The translations under genes and the position numbers were made by a program. A stretch of DNA of 64,000 bases from Streptomyces parvus (GTDB taxonomy: Bacteria > Actinomycetota > Actinomycetes > Streptomycetales > Streptomycetaceae): contig NZ_CP135079.1 in the NCBI RefSeq assembly GCF_032121415.1, forward strand, positions 2,604,001 to 2,668,000, written 5' to 3'. A model generated the notes under the pieces. It ran no database searches, had not been told where the DNA came from, and worked only from the letters and a program-made list of their open reading frames with translations. This document shows, piece after piece, positions 37,543-47,191 of this stretch. How positions within the stretch are numbered: position 1 is the first letter of the stretch; the number at the start of each line of letters is the position of its first letter.

Positions 37543-37558
37543 CGTGAGCCCCTTCACA
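37543..37558. promoter_or_regulatory. Rex operator-like site 1
   Basis: GTGA-N6-TCAC at 37544-37557 in CGTGAGCCCCTTCACA, matching 12 of 16 positions of the Streptomyces Rex consensus TGTGAACGCGTTCACA. It lies 37 bp before the ndh start. Rex is a repressor that leaves DNA when NADH is high. Confidence 0.65.
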
Positions 37559-37815
37559 AGGATTGACCGACCCTCTGCTACACTTCGCCGCCCACGTGAC
37601 CCAGGTCATGGGCACGAAAGGGAACCACGACACCGCGGGAAACGTTGTTCACCGCTTGTGAGCTGGCCCTTGACCCTTCGGGCGGGGTGAACCACCCCCC
37701 GCTTTCACCGGGGCGCAACACCCCGGGAACGCCCCCGCGACGCTCTTCCGGGGCCCCGGAAGTGCCCCGCAGGGGGGTACGGGGCGCGAACTGCGCCCGA
37801 CAGAGCCCAATTCCT

Positions 37816-37831
37816 TGTGAAGAAGTTCACG
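37816..37831. promoter_or_regulatory. Rex operator-like site 2
   Basis: TGTGAAGAAGTTCACG, 12 of 16 matches to TGTGAACGCGTTCACA with perfect outer arms. About 310 bp before ndh and 105 bp past the ppx stop; may control ndh from afar. Confidence 0.6.
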
Positions 37832-37935
37832 AACTTTCTCGCCGCGTGTCCCGGAAGGGGTCCCCCGAGCGGCCCACCGGAGCCGGTGGGCGGCTCAAAG
37901 GTGCAGGTGACGAAGCGATTGAGCGGCGCGGGCGG

Positions 37936-38880
37936 TCAGCCCGCCGCGCTCCAGGCGATCCCGTCGAGGATGTCGTGTTCACTCACGACGACCTCGCGGG
38001 CCCCGGTCCGCTCCATCACCGCGAGCAGGACGAGCGCCCCGGCGCCGATCACGTCGACCCGGCCCGGGTGCATCACGGGGATCGCGGCGCGCTCCTCGTG
38101 CGTCGAGCGCAGCAGGTGCTCGGTGATCGCCCGGACCTGGCCCCGGGAGACCCGGGAGTGGTGGATGGCCCCGGAGTCGTACTCCGCCAGCTCCAGCGCG
38201 ATCCCGGCGACCGTGGTGACGGTGCCCGCGAGACCGACGAGCGTGCCCGCGCCGGTGAGCGGGACCGTCCGCTCGGCGACGTCGAGCGCGGCGTCGATGT
38301 CCGCGCGGATCGCGGCGGCCCGCTCGTGGCTCGGCGGGTCCACGACGGCCCCGTCCACGACGAGGTGACGTTCCGTCATCCGCACGCAACCGATGTCGAC
38401 GGACCGGGCCGCCTCCACCTCGTCCGAGCCGAGGACGAACTCGGTGGAGCCGCCGCCGATGTCCACGACCAGATACGGCTTCGTCACATGATCGCTGCCG
38501 ACCAGCTCCTTGGTGGCGCCGTCGAAGGAGAGCTGGGCCTCCTGGTCGCCGGTGATCACCTCGGGCTCGACGCCCAGGATGTCCCGCACCCCGGCCACGA
38601 AGTCGGCGCTGTTCTCGGCGTCGCGGGAGGCCGAGGTGGCGACGAAGCGGATCCGCTCCGCGCCCAGTTCCTCGATCGCGGCGGCGTACTCGCGGCAGGC
38701 CGCGAACGTCCGCTCCAGCGCCTCGGGGGCGAGCCGGCCGGTCCTGTCGACGCCCTGGCCGAGGCGGACGATCGTCATCCGCCGGTCCAGCTCGGTGAAG
38801 GAGCCGGTGGCGGGGTCCACATCGGCGACGAGCAGCCGGATGGAGTTGGTGCCGCAGTCGACGGCGGCGACGCGGGTCAT
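37936..38880 (-). CDS. Ppx/GppA family phosphatase
   Basis: 314 residues from ATG at 38880, overlapping the DUF501 stop (ATGA). Actin-like ATPase fold: VAAVDCGTNSIRLLVADVD at 4-22, GAERIRFVATSASRDAEN near 78, VVDIGGGSTEFVLG near 140 (phosphate loop) and GLAGTVTTVAGIAL near 222. These enzymes degrade inorganic polyphosphate or pppGpp; the short length (no C-terminal HD domain) is normal for actinobacteria. Last gene of the eno-divIC-DUF501-ppx set, an arrangement widely kept in actinobacteria. Confidence 0.92.
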   Translation of the reverse strand: MTRVAAVDCGTNSIRLLVADVDPATGSFTELDRRMTIVRLGQGVDRTGRLAPEALERTFAACREYAAAIEELGAERIRFVATSASRDAENSADFVAGVRDILGVEPEVITGDQEAQLSFDGATKELVGSDHVTKPYLVVDIGGGSTEFVLGSDEVEAARSVDIGCVRMTERHLVVDGAVVDPPSHERAAAIRADIDAALDVAERTVPLTGAGTLVGLAGTVTTVAGIALELAEYDSGAIHHSRVSRGQVRAITEHLLRSTHEERAAIPVMHPGRVDVIGAGALVLLAVMERTGAREVVVSEHDILDGIAWSAAG

Positions 38881-39428
38881 GCGTCCTGCCCCTCGGAACC
38901 CGCGGAGCTCTCGGCGCACGGCGCGACGCAGGGGCCCTTGGCCCACCACTCGGGCAGCATCGCGATGGCCTCGTCGCCCAGCGGGTTCACCCCGGGGCCC
39001 GCGGCCAGCGAGTGGCCGACCAGGACGTGCAGGCACTTCACCCGGTCCGGCATGCCGCCCGCGCTGGGGAAGCCCTCAAGCACCTCGATGGCGTCGCGGC
39101 GGATGATGTAGTCCTCGTGCGCCTCCCGGTAGGCCTTCGCCAGCTCCGGGTCGGTCTCCAGACGGGCCGTCATCTCCTTCATGACCCCGTTGGCCTCCAG
39201 CGTGCCGATCGCCGAGGCCGCCCGGGGGCAGGTCAGGTAGTACGTCGTCGGGAACGGCGTGCCGTCCTCCAGACGGGGCTGGGTCTCCACCACGTCCGGG
39301 TTGCCGCACGGGCAGCGGTGCGCGATGGCGCGCAGACCGCGCGGCGGGCGGCCGAGCTGCTGCTCGAACGCGGCGATGTCCGCGTCGGTGGGCTTGGTGG
39401 ACTCGGTCTGCGGAGGGGGCGTTTCCAT
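38877..39428 (-). CDS. DUF501 family protein
   Basis: 183 residues. Seen: FEQQLGRPPRGLRAIAHRCPCGNPDVVET near 20-48 with a CxC pair, TTYYLTCPRAASAIGTLEANG near 62 and HEDYIIRRDA with GGMPDRVKCLHVLVGHSLAAGPGVNPLGDEA near 125-155, the signature of this actinobacterial family of unknown function. It always neighbours divIC and ppx. Coupled to ppx by an ATGA overlap and placed 48 bp after divIC. The Cys and His residues suggest metal binding, which is inference. Confidence 0.9.
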   Translation of the reverse strand: METPPPQTESTKPTDADIAAFEQQLGRPPRGLRAIAHRCPCGNPDVVETQPRLEDGTPFPTTYYLTCPRAASAIGTLEANGVMKEMTARLETDPELAKAYREAHEDYIIRRDAIEVLEGFPSAGGMPDRVKCLHVLVGHSLAAGPGVNPLGDEAIAMLPEWWAKGPCVAPCAESSAGSEGQDA

Positions 39429-39476
39429 GCCTGCCTTGGTTCTGCTCGAAGCTCGTGAAGGGGGGTCGCGGGTCGG

Positions 39477-39956
39477 TCAGCCGCGGTCGTCTCGGTCGGC
39501 GCTGTCCACGCCGTCCCAGAGGTTGGAGTGCCAGGGACGGTCGCTCGCCCCGGGCTCCGACCGACGGTCCTTGGCCGCGTCGGGGTCGGCCACGGTGTAG
39601 CCGGTCTCCCCGGGAAGGACGTAATGGAGGTGCTGGCGGGCCAGGCGCATGATGTAGGCGTCGTCCTGGAGCCGCGCCTTCTCGTCCCGCAGCTCCTCGG
39701 TGCGCCGCTGCGCCTCCTGCGAGAGCCGCTCCTGCTCGGCGATCTCGTCGCGCTGGGAGACGTACTGCCGCATCGGGTAGGCGAGCGCCACCACCAGGGA
39801 GCAGACGACCAGCGCCAGGAACGCCGCCCGGCCGGTGAGCCGGGAGCGGCGGGCCTGGCGGCGGTTCTGCGATCGGTACACCCGGGCCGCGGTCTGCTCG
39901 CCGAGCAGCCGCAGCCTGGTCGCGGTGGAGAACCGGTCGCGGTCCTTCCCGGCCAT
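39477..39956 (-). CDS. divIC: septum formation initiator DivIC/FtsB-like
   Basis: 159 residues from ATG at 39956 with GGGGAG upstream. A basic N-terminal tail (about 1-45), one membrane helix (about 48-68), then an outer coiled coil (QRDEIAEQERLSQEAQRRTEELRDEKARLQDDAYI) and a short tail with ARQHLHYVLPGETGYTV, the pattern of FtsB/DivIC proteins that link FtsL and FtsQ in the divisome. The DivIC length and its place after eno are typical of Streptomyces, where it is needed for sporulation septa rather than growth. Confidence 0.92.
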   Translation of the reverse strand: MAGKDRDRFSTATRLRLLGEQTAARVYRSQNRRQARRSRLTGRAAFLALVVCSLVVALAYPMRQYVSQRDEIAEQERLSQEAQRRTEELRDEKARLQDDAYIMRLARQHLHYVLPGETGYTVADPDAAKDRRSEPGASDRPWHSNLWDGVDSADRDDRG

Positions 39957-39987
39957 GTCTCCCCGCCTCCCCGTTACGCACGTCCGT

Positions 39988-40018
39988 CCCCGCACACGGT
40001 ACGGGACCGGGTGCGGGG
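39988..40018 (-). terminator. possible hairpin after eno
   Basis: CCCCGCAC at 39988-39995 pairs with GTGCGGGG at 40011-40018 between eno and divIC; it may weaken read-through. Confidence 0.4.
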
Positions 40019-40050
40019 ACGGGCGGAGGCCACCGACTTGACGCTGCGGG

Positions 40051-41506
<1,456 letters not shown>

Positions 41507-41555
41507 CAAGAGGTGAACGCATACGGGTCCCCGGACACCCGCCGCCCACGAAGAA

Positions 41556-41596
41556 CCCGGCCCGGCGCGCTGGGGGGAAGAGCGCGCCGGGCCGGG
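41556..41596 (-). terminator. terminator of rpfA
   Basis: A 16-bp perfect stem (41556-41571 with 41581-41596) followed by TTCTT on the minus strand, 58 bp past the rpfA stop. Confidence 0.85.
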
Positions 41597-41654
41597 AAGC
41601 CGTGCGAGGGAGAGTGCCGCCGGACGCTCTCCCTCCGGGGAGGAGAGACGGCGA

Positions 41655-42560
<906 letters not shown>

Positions 42561-42640
42561 GACGGCAGGATTCGGCGTGACGGTCGACGGGGCCCGCGGT
42601 GCGAGCGGCTTCGACCGTAAACACAGGCAACCCCGACATT

Positions 42641-42791
42641 CAAAGATGGACATAGGGGGCAATCAACCCGAACTCGCGGTGGTCGGTGGGTCGTTTCCGC
42701 AGGTCGGGGGTGATGTGTACGGATGAGCCGGAAGAGATGCGTGAGTTGAAGCAAAGAGACCCATGTCTCACTTACGCAAAGTGGACATAGG
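42641..42791. repeat. repeated CAAAG(A)TGGACATAGG element
   Basis: CAAAGATGGACATAGG at 42641-42656 and CAAAGTGGACATAGG at 42777-42791 flank the upstream region of rpfA; a GAGAC-N4-GTCTC repeat lies between them at 42756-42769. Possibly regulator sites. Confidence 0.4.
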
Positions 42792-42834
42792 CCTCTTAAC
42801 TGCCTCTACTTTCGGGGCTTTTTCCCGAATTGGA

Positions 42835-43866
42835 TCAGTTGGCGGCAGGCTCCTCGACGGGCCCCTCGGCACCTTTCGGCGCGGCCTGACCGGCCGCCTG
42901 ATCCAGGCCCAGATCCAGGTTCTGGCCGGGCAGGATCAGGTCCGGGTCGGAGCCCAGGAGGTCCTTGTTGGTCTCGTACAGACCGGACCAGCCGCCGGGC
43001 AGCTCCTGGGCATCCGCGATCGCCCAGAGGTTGTCGCCGGGCTGCACCGTGTACGCGCCGGCGGTCGCCGCGCCGCCGCCCCGGGCGTCGCCGTCGCCCC
43101 GTGAGGCGTGCCGGCCGGATCCGCGCGGGCCGTCCCCCTGACCCGCTCCGGCCTCCTCGGGCGCGGGGGTGCCGCGGTGTTTGCCGCCCTGGCTCTTCGA
43201 GGCGTCGGGGGCGGTGGAGGGGCCGGTGGCGTCGGGGGTGCCGGAGGACGGCGGGGTGGAGGGCGTCACCGAGGAGTCGGGAGCCCCGCCGCCCCTCTCC
43301 GCGTCACCGCTGCCGCCCTTGTCCGTCGGGTCGCCCTTCTCACCCTTGCTCTCATCACCCTTGCCGGACTCATCGACTTCACCGGACTCGCCGGATTCAC
43401 CCGCTTCGTCCGGTACGTCCGCCTCGTCGGTCGGGGTGGACGTCGGGTCGGGGGCCGGCGAGGTGCCCGGGTCGACGCCCGGCAGACTGCCGTCCACCGC
43501 GAGGCCCGAGATCACCGCGCAGCTCGGCCACGCCTTGGGGCCCTGGTCGTCCAGGACCTTTTCGGCGACGGAGATCTGCTGCGACCGGCTGGCGAGGTCG
43601 GCGCGGGGCGCGAACTCCGTGCCGCCGTACGCCGACCAGGTCTCCTGCGAGAACTGGAGGCCGCCGTAGTAGCCGTTGCCGAGGTCGGCGCTCCACATTC
43701 CGCCGCTCTCGCACTCCGCGACCCGGTCCCAGGTGCCGGCGTCGGCGGCGGTCGCGCCGCTCGCACCGAGCAGCGGGATGGCGATGGCCGATCCCGTCAC
43801 CCCTGCGGCGACGACGAGGGCGGGTGCCTGGCGAGGGCGGCGGTGTCTGCCGTTCGCGGAGCCCAT
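42835..43866 (-). CDS. rpfC: resuscitation-promoting factor with LysM domain, long linker
   Basis: 343 residues from ATG at 43866 with GGAAGG upstream. Signal peptide about 1-41, Rpf transglycosylase domain with [29 protein letters not shown] near 45-75 and catalytic Glu in ECESGG, then a very long Ser/Asp/Glu/Gly/Pro linker (about 130-285) and a C-terminal LysM (AYTVQPGDNLWAIADAQELPGGWSGLYETN). It lies 470 bp upstream of rpfA and lacks a ydaO riboswitch, so the two paralogues are controlled differently. The name rpfC follows the S. coelicolor neighbour order. Confidence 0.88.
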   Translation of the reverse strand: MGSANGRHRRPRQAPALVVAAGVTGSAIAIPLLGASGATAADAGTWDRVAECESGGMWSADLGNGYYGGLQFSQETWSAYGGTEFAPRADLASRSQQISVAEKVLDDQGPKAWPSCAVISGLAVDGSLPGVDPGTSPAPDPTSTPTDEADVPDEAGESGESGEVDESGKGDESKGEKGDPTDKGGSGDAERGGGAPDSSVTPSTPPSSGTPDATGPSTAPDASKSQGGKHRGTPAPEEAGAGQGDGPRGSGRHASRGDGDARGGGAATAGAYTVQPGDNLWAIADAQELPGGWSGLYETNKDLLGSDPDLILPGQNLDLGLDQAAGQAAPKGAEGPVEEPAAN

Positions 43867-44042
43867 GGGTATGCCTTCCGTGCGACTGACGAGCGAGTGA
43901 CCTGAGCGCCGCGCAGCAGGATTCCCTGCCTGCGTCGGCACACAAGTGACGCGTGAGCAACGTGCGACCGACGCGTCGAACCGTGAACCTAGCGGGACTC
44001 GAACGTGTGTCACAAGTCGATGCAGCGCAGATCACGTGAAAG

Positions 44043-45347
44043 TCACAGAGTTGACAGCGTGTCACTTTTTTCGGAACGGATTCCCGGTTCGAAGGCCACC
44101 GGAAGGGTGCGCAGTCCGCGCATGATGAGCCCGCCGCGCCAGCGCAGATCGGCAGGTTCTTCCGCAAGTCGCAGGTCGGGAAGGCGTCTCAGGAGCGTGG
44201 CCAGCGCGGTCTGCCCTTCGAGGCGGGCCAACGGCGCCCCCAGGCAGTAGTGGATGCCGTGGCCGTAGCCGAGGTGCTGATTGTCACGCCGTGCAAGGTC
44301 GAGCGTGTCCGGATCCGTGAACCGTTCGGGGTCCCGGTCGGCCGCCGCGAGCACCACCAGCACGGGGTCCCCGGCGGCGATCTCCTCGCCGCCCAGGGTC
44401 AGCGGCTCGGTGGCGTACCGCCAGGTCGCCATCTCGACCGGCCCGTCGAACCGGAGCAGTTCCTCGATCCCCGTCGTCAGCAGGGCGCTCCGCCCCGGGT
44501 CCGGGGACGCCGCGAGGGAGGCCTCCAGCCGGGCGCGCTGCTCGGGGTGGCGCAGCAGGGCGTAGGTCCCGTTGCCGATCAGATTGACCGTGGTCTCGAA
44601 CCCGGCGAACAAGAGGATGAACGCCATCGCGGCCGCCTCGTTCTCCGTGAGGTGCTCGCCGTGGTCGCTGGCCCGGATGAGCCCCGAGATCAGGTCGTCC
44701 CCGGGATTCTCCCTTTTGCGGTGGATGAGTTCGGCGAGATAGCCGCGCATCTTCTTCACCGACCGGGCGACCCCGCCGCGCGGCCCGCCCCCGTGCCGGA
44801 TCATCATGCCAGCCCAGTCCCGGAAGTCGTCCTGGTCCTCGCGGGGGACGCCGAGCAGGTCGCAGATGGCGTAGATGGGGAGCGGGAAGGCGAAGTCATG
44901 GATCAGGTCGGCCTTGCCCTCCTCGATGAACCCGTCGATGAGCCGGTCCGTCAGCTCCTGCACGCGGGGCGCGAACTCCGCGACCCGGCGCGGGGTGAAC
45001 GCCTTGGACACGAGCCGGCGCAGCCGGGTGTGGTCCGGTGGATCGATATTGAGCAGATGCGTCATCAGCTCCGCCTTGCGCTCCCCCGGGATCCCCGTCT
45101 TCCCCTTGGCGTGCGGCGACTCGGCGTGGTTGGCCGGGTTCTTGGAGAGCCGCGCGTCGGCGAGCGCCTGCTTGGCATCTCCGTACCGCGTCACGAGCCA
45201 GGCCTCGACCCCGCTGGGCAGCGCGGTGCGGTGGACGGGGCGGTGCTCGCGGAGCCAGGCGTAGGCGGGGTAGGGGTCGGAGGCGAACTCCCAGGTGAAG
45301 AGTGCGGGGGCGGTGGTGCCGCGGGGGCAGCCGGGGGTGTCGTTCAC
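44043..45347 (-). CDS. cytochrome P450
   Basis: 434 residues. Heme-thiolate monooxygenase. Seen: I-helix LLFAGFETTVN near 243, ExxR in EELLR near 290, the meander, and the heme loop LGYGHGIHYCLGAPLARLE near 355 with the Cys ligand (the first Phe of the loop is Leu, a common change). Bacterial class I, CYP107-like, needing ferredoxin partners that are not in the window. Downstream of mazG with an ATGA overlap, so translation is coupled. The substrate is unknown and there is no secondary-metabolite gene set next to it. Confidence 0.9.
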   Translation of the reverse strand: MNDTPGCPRGTTAPALFTWEFASDPYPAYAWLREHRPVHRTALPSGVEAWLVTRYGDAKQALADARLSKNPANHAESPHAKGKTGIPGERKAELMTHLLNIDPPDHTRLRRLVSKAFTPRRVAEFAPRVQELTDRLIDGFIEEGKADLIHDFAFPLPIYAICDLLGVPREDQDDFRDWAGMMIRHGGGPRGGVARSVKKMRGYLAELIHRKRENPGDDLISGLIRASDHGEHLTENEAAAMAFILLFAGFETTVNLIGNGTYALLRHPEQRARLEASLAASPDPGRSALLTTGIEELLRFDGPVEMATWRYATEPLTLGGEEIAAGDPVLVVLAAADRDPERFTDPDTLDLARRDNQHLGYGHGIHYCLGAPLARLEGQTALATLLRRLPDLRLAEEPADLRWRGGLIMRGLRTLPVAFEPGIRSEKSDTLSTL

Positions 45348-46333
45348 TCGCCCTCCACCGCCAGGATCGCGTCGCGGTACGCCCGGGCCGCCGCGCGCAG
45401 GGCGGCTTCCGGGTCGGTGCCGTTCGCCTCGGCGGCCACGGCCAGGGCGAGGAGTTCGTAGCCGATGGAGTCGCCGGTGGGCAGGGGGACGTCGAGGCCG
45501 GCTGTGCGGGCGCGGCTGCCGAGTTTCGCGGCGAGGGCCAGGCCGGGCTGGCCGAGGGGGACGCCTTCGGTGACCGAGGTGCGCTGCTTCTCGATCGCCT
45601 TGGTGCGCAGCCAGTGCGCGTGGACGTCCTCGGGGGTCTCTGCGGTCTCGTCGCCGAAGACGTGCGGGTGGCGGTGGATCAGCTTCTCGACGAGGCCGCC
45701 CGCCACGTCGTCGACGGCGAAGGGTTCCTCGGGGTCCTCCTCGGCGATGCGGGCGTGGAAGACGACCTGGAGCAGGACGTCGCCCAGCTCCTCGCGGAGT
45801 TCGTCCCGGTCGCCGTCCTCGATCGCCTCGACCAGTTCGTATGCCTCCTCGATGGCGTACTTGGCGAGGCCCCGGTGCGTCTTCTGCGAGGTCCAGGGGC
45901 AGGCGCGGCGGATCCGGTCCATGACCTGGACCAGGTCGAGGAGGCGGGCGCCGGGCAGGTCGTAGGAGCCGGGGAGCAGTTCCAGGTCCGGCATGGCCAC
46001 CCGGCCCGAGCCACCGAGGCGGGCCAGGCCGTCGGTGAGGGGGCCGTTGCCCTCGCCGCCGGTCAGGACGACCACCGTCCGGCCGCCCGCGCAGTCCGCG
46101 ACCAGTTCGTCCGCGGAGGGCGTGGCGTGTTCGACGCGTACGCCCGCCTCGCGGAGGTAGGGCAGCTGCGGCTGGTCCGGGTCCGCGGTGAGGACGCGGT
46201 CGGCGGCGTGCAGGGTCTGCCAGGCCGGCCAGGACAGCAGGCCGGGCGCGACCCGGTGGCTGGCGGTGAGCAGGACGATGCGGCCGGGGTCGGCGGGGGG
46301 CTCGACGGAGGTGTCGGGGGCTTCGGCGTTCAC
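45344..46333 (-). CDS. mazG: nucleoside triphosphate pyrophosphohydrolase MazG
   Basis: 329 residues. Hydrolyses NTPs to NMP and pyrophosphate, a housecleaning role that also affects ppGpp. The N-terminal 110 residues resemble a nucleotide- or methylase-like domain often seen in actinobacterial MazG. The core motif EEAYELVEAIEDGDRDELREELGDVLLQVVFHARI near 165-200 has the ExxE-12-ExxD metal site. A second partial MazG repeat follows (GLVEKLIHRHPHVFGDE). Coupled to the P450 gene downstream by an ATGA overlap. Length and core fit the family well. Confidence 0.93.
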   Translation of the reverse strand: MNAEAPDTSVEPPADPGRIVLLTASHRVAPGLLSWPAWQTLHAADRVLTADPDQPQLPYLREAGVRVEHATPSADELVADCAGGRTVVVLTGGEGNGPLTDGLARLGGSGRVAMPDLELLPGSYDLPGARLLDLVQVMDRIRRACPWTSQKTHRGLAKYAIEEAYELVEAIEDGDRDELREELGDVLLQVVFHARIAEEDPEEPFAVDDVAGGLVEKLIHRHPHVFGDETAETPEDVHAHWLRTKAIEKQRTSVTEGVPLGQPGLALAAKLGSRARTAGLDVPLPTGDSIGYELLALAVAAEANGTDPEAALRAAARAYRDAILAVEGE

Positions 46334-46386
46334 CCTGCGAACCTACCTCCGCAAGCGAACCCGCTTCCGGCCGCGGCCGGGCCGGG

Positions 46387-47040
46387 TCAGGTCTCCGTCG
46401 GCTGCTCGGGGGTGAACTCGGTGCGCTGGGTGATCCAGGGCGCGCTGTAGTCGCCGAGCTGCATCTTCTGGTCGTCCCAGGTGCCGAAGCGCGGGTTGAC
46501 GTCGATGTCGAGGGCCTTGGACGCCTTCGTGAGCGCCTCGCCGACGACCTGTTGGCCGGCGGGCGTGCCCAGGTCCGCGCCGAGCGCCCGGGCCAGCTTC
46601 GGGAGCTGGACCTCCTGGCGCATGTCGGCGTCGATCTGGTCCGGGGCCACCCAGCGCTGCTGGAGCATCATCGCCTCGAACTGGTCCTCGCCGCCCTGCT
46701 GGGCGAGGCTGGCCTGCCGCATCTCCTGGATCTCCTTGCGGGAGACCGTGACTCCCGCGTCCTCGGCGGCGCGGTCGAGGATCCGGCCGAAGATCAGCCC
46801 GTGCAGCTTGGCGCGGTTGAGCTGGCCCGACTTGTTCACCAGCTGGGCCGCCTGCGGGGAGCTCTCCTGGGCGGTGCGGACCTCGGCGGCCCGCTCCTGG
46901 ACCGCCGACACCTCGATCCGCTCGCCGCCCACGACGGCCGCGGCACCGGGGTGGGCCTGGTTGCCGCAGGCCGACAGGAGCGGCGCGGCGACGAGCGTTG
47001 CGGCGAGGACGGAGAGCGCGGTGCGACGGCGGCGGTGCAA
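46387..47040 (-). CDS. SurA-like N-terminal domain lipoprotein
   Basis: 217 residues from TTG at 47040, chosen for GGGAGG five bases upstream; an ATG at 47076 is the alternative, adding twelve residues. Signal peptide with lipobox LLSACG (Cys at about 23), so a lipid-anchored outer-face protein. The rest resembles the SurA N-terminal chaperone domain (ERIEVSAVQERAAEVR; GQLNRAKLHGLIFGRILDRAAEDAGVTVSRKEIQEMRQAS); no PPIase domain. Probably a folding helper for secreted proteins. A perfect inverted repeat overlaps the alternative start. Confidence 0.82.
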   Translation of the reverse strand: MHRRRRTALSVLAATLVAAPLLSACGNQAHPGAAAVVGGERIEVSAVQERAAEVRTAQESSPQAAQLVNKSGQLNRAKLHGLIFGRILDRAAEDAGVTVSRKEIQEMRQASLAQQGGEDQFEAMMLQQRWVAPDQIDADMRQEVQLPKLARALGADLGTPAGQQVVGEALTKASKALDIDVNPRFGTWDDQKMQLGDYSAPWITQRTEFTPEQPTET

Positions 47041-47059
47041 AGGAGCCTCCCGGGGAGAG

Positions 47060-47079
47060 TTTGTGCATCGGTGCACAAA
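47060..47079. promoter_or_regulatory. inverted repeat TTTGTGCA-N4-TGCACAAA
   Basis: A perfect 8-bp repeat (47060-47067 and 47072-47079) just before the SurA-like gene. It includes the alternative ATG, so it could be an operator or, if transcribed, a hairpin. Confidence 0.5.
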
Positions 47080-47191
47080 GCCTTGCGGTGATCGATGTTA
47101 GGCAGTGGATGTGGCCTGTGCCACTGATTCGACCAACGATTCGGGAGGAGTTGGGGATGTGGTGCCTGACCGGGTCGGTCCGGGGGCGCTG

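Noticed and set aside
42835..46333. P450 gene as part of a secondary-metabolite cluster
   Set aside because: Its neighbours are mazG and rpf genes of the conserved core; no biosynthetic partners are present.
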